From Rhodoflexus caldus (lineage in GTDB: Bacteria; Bacteroidota; Bacteroidia; Cytophagales; Thermoflexibacteraceae): a stretch of 64,000 nucleotides of DNA. This document shows positions 7,721 to 17,127 of this stretch, one piece after another. A program made the position numbers and the translations under genes. The notes beneath the pieces are model-generated. The model did not search any database, had not been told where the DNA came from, and saw only the letters and a list, made by a program, of their open reading frames with translations. How positions within the stretch are numbered: position 1 is the stretch's first letter; each line of letters opens with the position of its first letter. The stretch covers positions 1-64,000 of the forward strand of contig NZ_JAJPRF010000014.1 of assembly GCF_021206925.1 (NCBI RefSeq), written 5' to 3'.

Positions 7721-9616
7721 TCAATTTAAGTATTGTTTTGCCCATAGTTCAAAACCAACCATCAGCCAGATGGCTTCTAAGTCCATAGGAGTAGCGGCAG
7801 GAAGGTTGGCGTAAATTTGTTGCAAGTAGGTAGGGTTAAAAATACCCCGATTACGGATACCGGGCAGCCATTCGCTTTCCCAGCGCTCCTTGAATGCACG
7901 ACTTTTCATAAAAAGTTTCAGGGGAATGCCGAAACCCTCTTTTCTGCGAAAAGCAAAGTCGGTATCAAAAACGGTGGCGCAAATGTCTTTCAGTATTTTC
8001 TTGCCTTGCTGCTTGCCGTTGTGGGGTTGTACCAACAGTTGCGAAGGCAAACGGAAAGCAAGCGAAATGAGTTCGTTGTCCAGAAACGGGACGCGATTTT
8101 CAATGCCATGCGCCATTGACATTTTGTCTTGGCGCAAGAGCAAATCGGGCAGATAGGTCAGCAGTTCATATTTCCGATGGCGGTTGATTTTGTTCGGGTC
8201 TTGTATGTTTTTCAGTACCGAAAGGCGATAAGCCAGCGCTTTTTCCATGACAAAGTCGGGTTTGAGCAATGCGGCATTGTACATGCCTCCGAAAGCCGAA
8301 CTCATCACCATGCGAGCATCGGGGTCGGTATAGTAGCGCAGGAAATCGGGCAGGCATTTACTGTTGTGTTTGAGCCTGCTCAAAAAAGTGCGCGACAAAT
8401 ATGGGTGGCGGATAGTATCGGCAAAGCGGGGATACCCTGCCAGCGCTTCATCGGCACCCTCACCGCTCAATAGTACTGTTACGTGCTCTTTGGCTTTTTG
8501 ACTCAACAAATAAATGCCCGTTGTGCTGGGATGGTTCAGAGGTTGCTCAAAATGCCAAGTAACCTTATCCATGATGTCGAAAAAATAATCGCCGCACATC
8601 ATATACTGATGGGAGCGCAAATCCAACTTGGCAGCCACTTGATTAATGTAGGGGGCTTCGGAAAAACGGGGGTCTTCAAAGATGATGGAGATAGTTTCCA
8701 GCGCCCCTTTTTCCACAAAACGGGAGGCGTAATGGGCTACCAAAGAAAAATCCACCCCACCCGATAGCTGGCAACCTAATTTGACATCGCTAATCATCTG
8801 TCGGCGGATACACTGCTCCATGGTAGTGTCCAGCGCCAAAAAAGCATCTTCATCGGGCAACATAGTGCCTTGTTCTTCCGCAACTTGATAATATGCTTTT
8901 CGGGTAATCTTGCCGCCGGCTGTAATTTCCCAATATTCGCCGGGCGGTATGTTTTCTATGTTTTTGAATAAGGTACGGTTGATGATATTGCGAAAAAGTA
9001 AAAATTCATCTAAGTAGGTATCGTCCGGTTCAAAGCGAAAATCGGGCAATGCGCGAAAACTTTTCATTTCCGAAGCAAAAGCCAGCCTGCCGGGTTGTTG
9101 CAAAACGTACAGGGGCTTGATGCCGAAGCGGTCGCGCACCAAAAACAATTTTTGCTGGTTTACATCGGCAATGGCAAAGGCAAACATGCCGTTCAGACGG
9201 CTCAACATGCCTTCTATGCCGTATTCGCAATACAGATAAAGCGCTACTTCTGTATCGGAAGTACCGCGGAAGCGATAGCCCAATTGTTGCAGCCGATGGG
9301 TGTATTCAAAGGCATTGTAAATTTCCCCGTTCATCATCAGGGCTACCTTGCCGTCGTGGCTTAACATGGGTTGATGCCCATTGGCGGAAAGGTCTAAAAT
9401 ACTTAGGCGATTAAAGCCAAACATCAACTCTGCGGGCACTTCCATGCGCATTTCGTCGGTAAAATCAAATGGCTGAATATATGCCCCGCCGAAGTGAATG
9501 GCAGCCGCTCCGGAGTCATCAGGCCCGCGATGCCGTTGCAAGGCTGTCATCGTCTGAACAATTTTTCGGTTCGTTTCTAACCTGTCAGTCAGTAGATAGC
9601 CCGCGAATCCGCACAT
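7721..9616 (-). CDS. asnB: Asparagine-synthase-like amidotransferase 1 (divergent ATP motif)
   Basis: A 631-residue two-domain glutamine amidotransferase. The N-terminal Ntn-hydrolase domain starts MCGFAGY, so Cys2 is exposed after Met removal, and it has RHRGPDD, NGEIYN and SDTE for glutamine binding. The synthetase domain carries LSGGVDFSLVA, where the usual SGGxDSS pyrophosphatase motif has Phe290 in place of the first Ser; GEGADEALAGYPR and KMSMAHGIENRVPFLD are normal. In glycan loci such proteins are thought to convert uronic acid carboxylates to amides. It is one of three paralogs in this operon. Two bases separate it from the ATP-grasp gene downstream. Whether the Phe change lowers ATP chemistry is open. 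Confidence 0.85.
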   Translation of the reverse strand: MCGFAGYLLTDRLETNRKIVQTMTALQRHRGPDDSGAAAIHFGGAYIQPFDFTDEMRMEVPAELMFGFNRLSILDLSANGHQPMLSHDGKVALMMNGEIYNAFEYTHRLQQLGYRFRGTSDTEVALYLYCEYGIEGMLSRLNGMFAFAIADVNQQKLFLVRDRFGIKPLYVLQQPGRLAFASEMKSFRALPDFRFEPDDTYLDEFLLFRNIINRTLFKNIENIPPGEYWEITAGGKITRKAYYQVAEEQGTMLPDEDAFLALDTTMEQCIRRQMISDVKLGCQLSGGVDFSLVAHYASRFVEKGALETISIIFEDPRFSEAPYINQVAAKLDLRSHQYMMCGDYFFDIMDKVTWHFEQPLNHPSTTGIYLLSQKAKEHVTVLLSGEGADEALAGYPRFADTIRHPYLSRTFLSRLKHNSKCLPDFLRYYTDPDARMVMSSAFGGMYNAALLKPDFVMEKALAYRLSVLKNIQDPNKINRHRKYELLTYLPDLLLRQDKMSMAHGIENRVPFLDNELISLAFRLPSQLLVQPHNGKQQGKKILKDICATVFDTDFAFRRKEGFGIPLKLFMKSRAFKERWESEWLPGIRNRGIFNPTYLQQIYANLPAATPMDLEAIWLMVGFELWAKQYLN

Positions 9617-9661
9617 AAAAGCAGTTGTTATGGATTAAAAGGTTCATAGGGTATAGATGCT

Positions 9662-11554
9662 TTAAAACCACCGCTCAAACCACATCTGGAACATGAGCAG
9701 TTTCCAGATAAAGGGTTTGTAGTGTAGTTTATTTGCTTTGAACAAAGCCACTTGCTCTGTTACGAAATCCATTTGGAAAACGCCCGAAGCCTGCAAGGTG
9801 CTTTGACTCAGATAGTGTTCGGTCAAGTAACTCAAATCGTGCCGCAGCCAAGAGTAAATGGGCAAACTGAAGCCGGCTTTCGGCCGATTCATCATTGTTT
9901 CGGGAATGTATTGGTGAACGATGTCTTTCAGAATTTTTTTGCCTGTGTTGCCGTCGTATTTGAACGAAACGGGCAACTGAGCGGCAAACTCTACTAACCT
10001 GTGGTCGAGCAAGGGTTCGCGCCCTTCCAATGCAACCGACATGGTGGCGCGGTCTACTTTGGTCAGGATATCATTGGGCAGGTACATCTGATAGTCCATC
10101 GCAAGGGCTATATCCAGTGGCTCTTGAAACCCTGTCGGTTTTTGCAAATAGGGTGTAGGGTATGCCTCCATGGGTCTGGTAAACAGTCTATCCGAATAAC
10201 TTTCGGGGAGGCTGTTCATCAGCCGAAAAAGGTCGGCTGCCTGCTGAAAAGTATCCGTATTGAGCGAATGAGCTACACCGTCTAACCTGTGTTTCAGATA
10301 AGCATATCGGTGGGGGGTGCATCTTTCCAGCAACCGCACCGCCATGCGAGCAGGCATTTTCAGCGAGGCAGGAATCGCATTTAGCAAATTCAGTTTGTCG
10401 GAAAGCGAGGCATAACTTGTATAACCGGCAAACACCTCATCGCCTGCATCTGCCGAAAGCGCTACCGTTACGTGTTGGCGGGCAATACGACTGACCAGCA
10501 TGGTGGGAATGGCCGAACTGTCGGCGAAGGGTTCATCATAAAAATATGGCAGCATCGGGATAATATCCTTTGCTTCTTCGGGCATACAGATAAACTCCGA
10601 ATGGTCTGTACCTAAGTATTCGGCTATTGCCCGTGCTTGCGGTGCCTCGTTGTTCCCCTCCGGAAAGCCGATGGTAAAGGTTTTCAGGCGGTCTGTGCTG
10701 TCTTTTTGCAGAATGGCGGCAACGGAAGAGCTGTCATAGCCTCCGCTCAGGAATACGCCCACGGGAACATCGGCAACCATTCGGTAGTTGCAGGCCGAGG
10801 CAAGCAATTTGTTCAGTTCCTGTTTGGCCTCCTCGTAGCCAATATCCAACTTGGGCTTCCGATAGTACTCCGTAACGCTCCAATAGGCCTCTATCTGCCA
10901 AGATTGTTTGGCAATAGAGAACAGCAGGCTGTGCCCGGGTTCTAACTTATACGTATGCCGGAAAATGGTATAAGGAGCCGGAATGTATCCGTAATGAAAA
11001 TACAGGGACAGCGCATTGTAGTCTAACTCTTTTTTAAACCTCGGATGTGCGTGGAATGCTTTCAGCTCGGAAGCAAACATGAACAGCCCCTCGGCATAGT
11101 AGTAGTAAAAAGGCTTTACGCCCGCACGGTCGCGGCAACACCACAGCGTACCTGCCTCGCGGTCAAAAATGACAAAGGCAAACATGCCGATGAACTCATG
11201 CACGCAGGCTTTGCCCCATTGGGCATAGGCATGTAAAATCACTTCGGTATCGGATTGTGAAACAAAACTGTGCCCCAGTTGCTCTAACTGCCTGCGTATT
11301 TCGCGGTAGTTGTAAATTTCGCCGTTGAACACGATACTGTATCGGTCGTAATGCATCGGCTGATGGCCGCCGCCGGAAAGGTCTATGATGGCAAGACGCG
11401 TTTGCCCCAGTGCTACTACGTAATCTTCATAGCCAAACAATTCCCCACCATTGTCATCAGGGCCTCTGTGAGAGAGTGTTTTTATCATATCGGCAAGTAC
11501 TTCTGCCGCATTGCTTTCGTTTGCTGAAGCAATAAACCCCGTTATTCCGCACAT
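9662..11554 (-). CDS. asnB: Asparagine-synthase-like amidotransferase 2
   Basis: A 630-residue glutamine-dependent amidotransferase with Cys2 (MCGITGF), RGPDDNGG, FNGEIYNYREIRRQL and SDTEV in the glutaminase domain. The synthetase domain has FLSGGYDSSSVAAIL, ADAGDEVFAGY and KVDRATMSVALEGREPLLDHRLVEFA. All expected catalytic motifs are present, unlike in the neighbouring copy 1. It should pass ammonia from glutamine to an acyl-adenylate. The genomic setting (deacetylase-like gene 4 bp upstream, second AsnB 45 bp downstream) points to a sugar carboxylate rather than aspartate, though free asparagine synthesis cannot be excluded. Confidence 0.88.
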   Translation of the reverse strand: MCGITGFIASANESNAAEVLADMIKTLSHRGPDDNGGELFGYEDYVVALGQTRLAIIDLSGGGHQPMHYDRYSIVFNGEIYNYREIRRQLEQLGHSFVSQSDTEVILHAYAQWGKACVHEFIGMFAFVIFDREAGTLWCCRDRAGVKPFYYYYAEGLFMFASELKAFHAHPRFKKELDYNALSLYFHYGYIPAPYTIFRHTYKLEPGHSLLFSIAKQSWQIEAYWSVTEYYRKPKLDIGYEEAKQELNKLLASACNYRMVADVPVGVFLSGGYDSSSVAAILQKDSTDRLKTFTIGFPEGNNEAPQARAIAEYLGTDHSEFICMPEEAKDIIPMLPYFYDEPFADSSAIPTMLVSRIARQHVTVALSADAGDEVFAGYTSYASLSDKLNLLNAIPASLKMPARMAVRLLERCTPHRYAYLKHRLDGVAHSLNTDTFQQAADLFRLMNSLPESYSDRLFTRPMEAYPTPYLQKPTGFQEPLDIALAMDYQMYLPNDILTKVDRATMSVALEGREPLLDHRLVEFAAQLPVSFKYDGNTGKKILKDIVHQYIPETMMNRPKAGFSLPIYSWLRHDLSYLTEHYLSQSTLQASGVFQMDFVTEQVALFKANKLHYKPFIWKLLMFQMWFERWF

Positions 11555-11558
11555 AATA

Positions 11559-12692
11559 TTATTCGGTTATGCAATTTCCTAATTGGTCAGTGGACATAAA
11601 TTCTACGTCAGGCCATCGGGCGATAATTTGACGCAATAATGTATGAAGCAGTCGCAGGTTATTTTCTCTGTTTTCGGGCTGTAAGTAGCCCATATAATTG
11701 ATGCGGTGCGAGCCGATGATGGCAGGCTTTCCCCACCTGAAAGCGATGGCAATTCTTTGCATACAATCGCTTACGCAGTCTACATCGGGCGTAATAGACG
11801 GTTCAAAAAAAGCATTGCGCACCAAATAGCGCTGCCCGTATGGATTAGGCTGCCCCTGATAGTGGTATATATTGCGGTAAGCGAATGGCTTCCCTGCAAC
11901 AGGTGCCCGCTGGTAAGTAATCCCTTGTAAATATTTTACGCCCATGGCAGCCAGATGCGACTCCAAATCGGTGCTCCACGTATAGCAAGGCGCAATAAAC
12001 GATTCGGAAGGATAGCCCCACAGATGCTCGAAGAGCGCCAAGCCTTCGCTGACAATTGCCGTTTGCACGGGATGCACGGGCTGCCCGTCGGTATCGAACG
12101 CATCGAGGTATTCTATGCCGTCGTCTGTTTCTCCTGTATTTCTGGGGCTGTACATGCCCCATTCAAAGGCATCCTTTGCGCCTTTCTCTCCGCGTTGCAG
12201 TGCGCGCATCCAGCGGCTTACCTGCACGTGTTCACGCGCATGGAACTGCGGACGGATGAGTTTTTCCTGCATCCCCTGCCGATACAACTGCATTACTTTG
12301 TCATGGGCAGGATATTTTTTCAGTGTTTCGGTAAAAGGCTCGTAGAAATACTGCCGATAGTCTGCCTCGCGGATTTTATCAAAATCGGGATTGGCAACCA
12401 CATTGTTAGCCGTCAGAACAGCCGGATTGCCGTGGCTGTCTTTCACCGAAGCAAGTACCTCAAACAATCGGCTCAAATCATCGTTGGATTCCAGCGCATC
12501 ATAGCGGTTGTAGGGGCATGTATCTACCGGATAACCTTTTTGCAAAAGCGCTTGAAAGGCTTCTTTTGACGACATCCGTATCATTCCCCAATCATCGGAT
12601 TCTATTACGACAATTTTGCGGGATGTACGCCAGCCCGGTAAGTTGAGCAGATGATGTTTGAAAGTCTTCAGCATGGGGGGGGACACAATCAT
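11559..12692 (-). CDS. Polysaccharide deacetylase-like protein, copy B
   Basis: A 377-residue paralog of the protein at 1793-2920. Motifs are KIVVIESDDWGM with the paired Asp, QFHAREHVQVSRW (HxxxH), FIAPCYTW and GSHRINYMGYLQPENR. Two starts are possible. The ATG at 12692 overlaps the upstream GT2 stop (ATGA), while the ATG at 12674 aligns with the start of the paralog. Between them lies a run of eight C on the coding strand (12675-12682), encoding Ser-Pro-Pro when the upstream start is used. No signal peptide is seen, so I infer action on a cytosolic intermediate. Reaction unproven. Confidence 0.65.
   Translation of the reverse strand: MIVSPPMLKTFKHHLLNLPGWRTSRKIVVIESDDWGMIRMSSKEAFQALLQKGYPVDTCPYNRYDALESNDDLSRLFEVLASVKDSHGNPAVLTANNVVANPDFDKIREADYRQYFYEPFTETLKKYPAHDKVMQLYRQGMQEKLIRPQFHAREHVQVSRWMRALQRGEKGAKDAFEWGMYSPRNTGETDDGIEYLDAFDTDGQPVHPVQTAIVSEGLALFEHLWGYPSESFIAPCYTWSTDLESHLAAMGVKYLQGITYQRAPVAGKPFAYRNIYHYQGQPNPYGQRYLVRNAFFEPSITPDVDCVSDCMQRIAIAFRWGKPAIIGSHRINYMGYLQPENRENNLRLLHTLLRQIIARWPDVEFMSTDQLGNCITE
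12675..12682 (-). repeat. Eight-base homopolymer (poly-C on coding strand) at a gene start
   Basis: Eight consecutive G on the plus strand lie between the two candidate ATG codons of the deacetylase-like gene. Slippage would shift the frame from the upstream ATG or change spacing before the downstream ATG. Confidence 0.7.
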
Positions 12693-13597
12693 TTTTTGAC
12701 CTTTGACAGGACTACTGCTGCGGGAGTAAATAGCAGTAGCAGCAATTTAGAAGGCAAACTGTTCACCTTGGCTAACTCTTTTGCCAAACTCATATTGGCA
12801 AGCACCCGATAAAATGCAAGTGCAAAATGAAACCGCAGTTTGAGCAGCGCTGCATTAGGCACTAAACCGGCGTATTCGTTGATAAATTCCCTATAATACA
12901 GAAAGGTTTCTAAGGCAACTTTGGTTCTGGTTCTTTTGGTCAGCGCACCCGCGTTGTTGCTTTCAATGTAGTAAACCCGCAGAATGTCGTTGATGAAGAT
13001 GGTGTCATAGTCCTTGCCTATGTCGCCCCACAGAAACCCTTCGCCTACTCTTCCTTTATCAAGGTCAAATTTGTACTTTTTGAGTACATCGGTTCGCATA
13101 CAGCCAAAGCGTTCCTGTGCGCCGGAGAGGTGTTTTTCAAACAGGGTAAAATAGTTGCTCACCATCAGGTCGGCAGGGAATTTACTGCCGATGGGTCGGC
13201 CGTTTTGGTCTTCGCAGCAAGCCCAAATGCCGGCAATCTTTTCATTGGCGTGTGTTTCCCATACTTGGTGAAACCGCTCCAACGTATGAGGATAAATCTG
13301 GTCATCATGCCCTACTGCTATCAGCAACTCCCCTTCTGCTTCATCAAACGCCAAATTATAGTTGTAATACAGCATTTTGTTGGTCGGGTTGTTGATAATC
13401 CGCACAGGGAAATCCGCCGTTTGCCGATACTGCTCCAACACTGCCATTGTATTGTCTGTTGAAGCATCATTGACAAGCAGCCATTCAAAATCTCTGAAAG
13501 TTTGCGCCTGTAAACTTTCAAACACGCGATGAATGAATTTTTCGGAGTTGTAACAGGGAGTAAATACCGTAAACCTGTACCTATATGATTTTTCCAT
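12689..13597 (-). CDS. Glycosyltransferase family 2
   Basis: A 302-residue inverting GT-A glycosyltransferase. FTVFTPCYNSEKFIHRVFESLQAQTF (about 9-34) is the nucleotide-binding start, WLLVNDASTDNT follows, and GHDDQIYPHTLERF (about 107-120) provides the metal-binding DxD-like acidic pair. A short hydrophobic C-terminal stretch (KLLLLLFTPAAVVL) may anchor it to the membrane. It probably extends the lipid-linked repeat unit. Its stop overlaps the start of the deacetylase-like gene. Confidence 0.87.
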   Translation of the reverse strand: MEKSYRYRFTVFTPCYNSEKFIHRVFESLQAQTFRDFEWLLVNDASTDNTMAVLEQYRQTADFPVRIINNPTNKMLYYNYNLAFDEAEGELLIAVGHDDQIYPHTLERFHQVWETHANEKIAGIWACCEDQNGRPIGSKFPADLMVSNYFTLFEKHLSGAQERFGCMRTDVLKKYKFDLDKGRVGEGFLWGDIGKDYDTIFINDILRVYYIESNNAGALTKRTRTKVALETFLYYREFINEYAGLVPNAALLKLRFHFALAFYRVLANMSLAKELAKVNSLPSKLLLLLFTPAAVVLSKVKK

Positions 13598-13651
13598 GCG
13601 ATTTCTGATTGAGATGTGATACAGATGACTATATCCCCTTTGGGAAACATT

Positions 13652-14920
13652 TCAGAGCAGCGATTTGAAAAGTTCCATCAACGGAACATTATCCGTTACC
13701 AACAGGGCAATGAAGGGATTGCCGAGAACGGTCGTCAGGCTGATAAAATCGAAGCCGGTGCGCAACTTGAACAGCAACAGAAAAATCAAAAACGGAGCAG
13801 CCGCTCTCAGAATATTTCGCTGCCAGAAACTTTGCCAACCAAGTTGCCCGTAAAACAGCAGAAAGCCGGCCAGCATCACCGACTGCGCAATTACCGCAAA
13901 GCGGCTTCCGGAAGGGAGATTGGCCGCAATATTGGCAAAAGCCGATAAAAACAAACCGGCGTTGAAGATACGCCGCACAAAAAGCGTCTGCTCCGCAGGG
14001 CGAAACCTGATGCCTAAATACAGCAGCAACGACAGCAGCAAAAACAAATAACGCTGGATGCCTTCCGCCAGCAACACGTGCCAACTCAACCCCCCGCCCG
14101 TAGCCTGTATTTCCTTAAACTCCTCAATAGAGGCATCGCTCACATAGCCTTTCCGCGTTTGCATAAAGTCGGGGAGCATGTCAAGGTATTGCTGGATTAC
14201 CTCAATGTTCAACTCCCTGACAAACAAAGACACCACATATGCCACGAAAAGCACATCCGTTTGCTTGGGCAAGAAGCGATAGACCAACAAAAGCGCCAAA
14301 AGCAAACTGAAAGAGAAATGCACAAATAGCGCGGCTATGCAGTAGATATACCCTTTTTTCTCTTCCATTAAGAAAATCAGCAACAGGCCGTGAACGAAAA
14401 TCTGTGCGGCCGTCCACATGCGCACGCCGTTGATTTCCCATATGGGACTAATCATAGCAAACAACACCAACAGCAGCAGCAACAGCCCGTTTGTATGTGC
14501 AGGCAATAACCGAACAACGAGTTGAATGTTTCTGAACCAAAACCAACCGAACACGGAGGCAAATAGAGCAAACAGCCATTGCGGATTATCGGTAAAATAG
14601 CTGAGCAGCCAAGTAACAACAGGCTGATAAACATCTAATTTGCCCGAGTCGGCATTGTACAGGTAATTAACGATATCCTGAAAATCCATCGGTTGCCGAT
14701 GCAACTCTTTCAACTCGGCGGCATACCTCGCCGAATCGGCTGCGCCTTCTTGGTCTTCGGGCACTACGAAAGTTAATCCGAAAAAGAAAGAGAACAGCAG
14801 CAGGGTCGGAAAGACTTTGGGGTCTCTGATATGACGCAGGCTGTAAAACAGGCTGAGCAGCGGATTAATCAGCCAAAGCGCTACGGCGGTTTTTGAAATT
14901 AAAACCTCTTTCCGAATCAT
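13652..14920 (-). CDS. EpsG-like polysaccharide polymerase (Wzy role)
   Basis: A 422-residue polytopic membrane protein with roughly ten hydrophobic segments, such as VFPTLLLFSFFFGLTFVV, LLLLLLVLFAMISPIW and YIYCIAALFVHFSFSLLLALLLVYRFLP. The early EDQEGAADSARYAAELK loop and the R-x-W near HFS-rich helices resemble EpsG family members, which act as O-antigen or EPS polymerases in the inner membrane. It is the only protein in the operon that fits the Wzy role, next to a recognisable Wzx and Wzc. Its ATG overlaps the stop of the upstream GT4 (ATGA). Sequence conservation in this class is low, so function rests on topology and context. Confidence 0.72.
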   Translation of the reverse strand: MIRKEVLISKTAVALWLINPLLSLFYSLRHIRDPKVFPTLLLFSFFFGLTFVVPEDQEGAADSARYAAELKELHRQPMDFQDIVNYLYNADSGKLDVYQPVVTWLLSYFTDNPQWLFALFASVFGWFWFRNIQLVVRLLPAHTNGLLLLLLVLFAMISPIWEINGVRMWTAAQIFVHGLLLIFLMEEKKGYIYCIAALFVHFSFSLLLALLLVYRFLPKQTDVLFVAYVVSLFVRELNIEVIQQYLDMLPDFMQTRKGYVSDASIEEFKEIQATGGGLSWHVLLAEGIQRYLFLLLSLLLYLGIRFRPAEQTLFVRRIFNAGLFLSAFANIAANLPSGSRFAVIAQSVMLAGFLLFYGQLGWQSFWQRNILRAAAPFLIFLLLFKLRTGFDFISLTTVLGNPFIALLVTDNVPLMELFKSLL

Positions 14921-16032
14921 GGAGCAAGTGCCAAAAATTGTTTTACCACGTGGTCAATCCGATACTGGTCGGGGTTTTCTACCCTGAACGCCCGCGAGTA
15001 ATCTCCCGTCAAGAAGTTTATGACTGCTTCCTCGTCCAATGCGCCTGTTTCTATCTGCAAAATCGGTTTGTTGATAATCGCATAATCAATGAGCTTGCTG
15101 GGGGTTTGCGCCGTTCCCTTGTTGCCAAAGTTGATGACAAAATCAAACGAAGAAAACTGTTTCAGCAGCTCCAAGCGCGGGATGGGGTCATGCAGCACAA
15201 TGCGCGAATCGAGTACTGCATATGGTTCTACCAAATCTTTATTTTCGGTGTAGATATGAAACTCATACTCATGCGGCAGCGTTGTCAGCAAGGCAAGCAA
15301 CTCGCGGGGGTCGCGCCTGCCGGGGATGAATGAACCGCCGTAGCCAAAGCGCACCTTGCCGTCATCCGATTTGCGGGCAGCTGTGGCCACATCCTCGAAA
15401 CGAAAGCCTTGCGGAATGACTTTGATTTTGGAGTGAAACTCGGGGTAATAACCTCTGTATGAGGTAGGCGTAGGAACGGTGAGGTAATCGGCTTTGCGGC
15501 AAAACCATTTTTCAACCCAACCGAAATAAAAAGGCGGACGGAAGGTGTCGTTTTCCTGCCCCATGTAGGGGTCACCACAGTCTGCCACCCAAACTTTGGC
15601 AGGGTTTGCGGCACTGCCTTTTCGCCAAACGGCAGCAACTCCCCAGTGAATGGGGAAAGGCACGGCAATAGAAATGAGCAAGTCATAGTCTTTTTCCTCC
15701 TGCCGCAGATGTTTGCTGACTTTGAAAAACAATTCTATCAGCGGAAACTCCAAAAACAATTTCAGCGAACGCACCATCAATCGGTTAAACAGTGTCGCAA
15801 GCTCCGACTGCCCCGCCAACAGAGGCACGCGCCATTTCATTTTGCCCATGCTTTTAAAGCGTATGGGATACTCTTTCAGCAGTTCTTCCACGCCGGGGGT
15901 TTCGGGTGCATATACCGTTACCTCGTGTCCTTGTCTGATGAGTTCTTTGGCTAACTCGGTTGCCCGAAAAGCACGTGGGGAGTTTTCGGGGTAAAAAACA
16001 TAGGTAACAATCAGTATCTTCTTTTTGCTCAT
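14917..16032 (-). CDS. Glycosyltransferase family 4-like protein
   Basis: A glycosyltransferase of 371 residues read from the ATG at 16032 (MSKKKILIVTYVFYPENSPRAFRATELAKEL); a 25-codon upstream extension in frame overlaps wecB and looks spurious. The N-terminal YPENSPRA and HEVTVYAP and the central VWVADCGDPYMGQEN fit GT4-like acceptor domains. The donor half is shorter, with RFGYGGSFIPGRRDP and FVINFGNKGTAQTPSKLIDYAIINKPILQ. Its ATG overlaps the wecB stop by four bases, which suggests coupling with UDP-ManNAc supply. Sugar specificity is unknown. Confidence 0.8.
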   Translation of the reverse strand: MSKKKILIVTYVFYPENSPRAFRATELAKELIRQGHEVTVYAPETPGVEELLKEYPIRFKSMGKMKWRVPLLAGQSELATLFNRLMVRSLKLFLEFPLIELFFKVSKHLRQEEKDYDLLISIAVPFPIHWGVAAVWRKGSAANPAKVWVADCGDPYMGQENDTFRPPFYFGWVEKWFCRKADYLTVPTPTSYRGYYPEFHSKIKVIPQGFRFEDVATAARKSDDGKVRFGYGGSFIPGRRDPRELLALLTTLPHEYEFHIYTENKDLVEPYAVLDSRIVLHDPIPRLELLKQFSSFDFVINFGNKGTAQTPSKLIDYAIINKPILQIETGALDEEAVINFLTGDYSRAFRVENPDQYRIDHVVKQFLALAP

Positions 16033-17117
16033 AACGCTGTCAAAATAGCTGCAATTCGTTCGGCTGCTTTGCCATCCCATTTTTCGGGAACAGTTCCTTT
16101 TTTCCATTCGCCGCCAAACAATCGGGCAAGGGCAGGCGGAATGGCAGCAGGGTCTGTTCCGATAAGTTCATTTGTACCTATGCTCACCGTTTCGGGGCGC
16201 TCGGTGTTGTCGCGCAGCGTCAAGCAAGGGATGCCCATCACGGTCGTTTCTTCGGTGATGCCGCCCGAATCGGTAATGACGGCTTTGCTGTTGGCTACCA
16301 GATAGTTAAACTCCAAATAGCCGAGCGGCTCTACAATGTGCAGATTATCGGCTGCAATACCCGAGTCGCGGAAAATTTTTGCCGTGCGCGGGTGAATCGG
16401 GAAAACTACGGGCAAACCCTGAACATGGTGTACAATCTGCTCAATCAGTGCTTTGAGTTTTGCCCCTTCGTCCACGTTGGCCGGGCGGTGCAGCGTCATA
16501 ACTAAATACTGCCCTTGTTTCAACTGTTTTTCATGCCAGAAAGCCGGTGCATGGAAGCGGCTTTTGTTGGCCAGCAGCGTATCAATCATTACGTTACCGA
16601 CAAAGAAAATACGCTCCTCGGGGATGCCTGCCTTGCGCAGGTTGGCATTGGCAAATTCGCTGGTGGTAAAAAAGTAATCGGTAATGCTGTCCGTAACCAT
16701 GCGGTTGATTTCTTCGGGCATGGTCAGGTCAAAGGAGCGAATGCCCGCCTCTACGTGCGCCACGCGCGTACAGGCTTTTTTGGCAACAATGGAACAGGCC
16801 AGCGTAGAGGTTACGTCGCCCACTACCAGCACCAAATCGGTGGGGTTTGCCTGCAAATCTTTTTCAAAAGCCACCATAATGGCAGCGGTTTGTTCGGCTT
16901 GGGTGCCACCGCCGCCGCCCAGATTTACGTCCGGTTCGGGGATGTTCAATTCTTTGAAAAAAGTATCGCTCATTTTGGCATCGTAGTGCTGCCCCGTGTG
17001 CACCAACCGATAGGCAATGTCTTTACCTGCCTCCCGCTCCTTTTGAAGGGCGTGGATGATAGGGGCAATTTTCATGAAGTTGGGGCGAGCGCCTGCAATC
17101 AGGGTTATGTGTTTCAT
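16029..17117 (-). CDS. wecB: UDP-N-acetylglucosamine 2-epimerase (non-hydrolysing)
   Basis: Interconverts UDP-GlcNAc and UDP-ManNAc in the cytosol, providing ManNAc-type residues. At 362 residues from the ATG at 17117 (MKHITLIAGARPNFMKIAPI) it has normal family length; the longer frame to 17135 starts at a non-ATG codon and overlaps the neighbour. Diagnostic motifs are GARPNFMK, LVLVVGDVTSTLA (catalytic Asp), HVEAGIRSFD and MPEEINR (catalytic Glu residues), ITDSGGITEETTVMGIPCLTLRDNTERPET, and GTNELIG near the end. The absence of a UDP-ManNAc dehydrogenase in the window means that ManNAcA formation cannot be assumed. Confidence 0.95.
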   Translation of the reverse strand: MKHITLIAGARPNFMKIAPIIHALQKEREAGKDIAYRLVHTGQHYDAKMSDTFFKELNIPEPDVNLGGGGGTQAEQTAAIMVAFEKDLQANPTDLVLVVGDVTSTLACSIVAKKACTRVAHVEAGIRSFDLTMPEEINRMVTDSITDYFFTTSEFANANLRKAGIPEERIFFVGNVMIDTLLANKSRFHAPAFWHEKQLKQGQYLVMTLHRPANVDEGAKLKALIEQIVHHVQGLPVVFPIHPRTAKIFRDSGIAADNLHIVEPLGYLEFNYLVANSKAVITDSGGITEETTVMGIPCLTLRDNTERPETVSIGTNELIGTDPAAIPPALARLFGGEWKKGTVPEKWDGKAAERIAAILTAL

Positions 17118-17127
17118 GTTTGTTAGT

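Noticed and set aside
14943-14952. ACCACGTGGT palindrome as a parS site
   Set aside because: It is a short coding-region palindrome far from parAB and does not match the TGTTTCACGTGAAACA consensus.
16033-16107. N-terminal extension of the GT4 starting at 16107
   Set aside because: The extra 25 codons overlap wecB and do not resemble a GT4 start; the ATG at 16032 gives the usual ATGA coupling.
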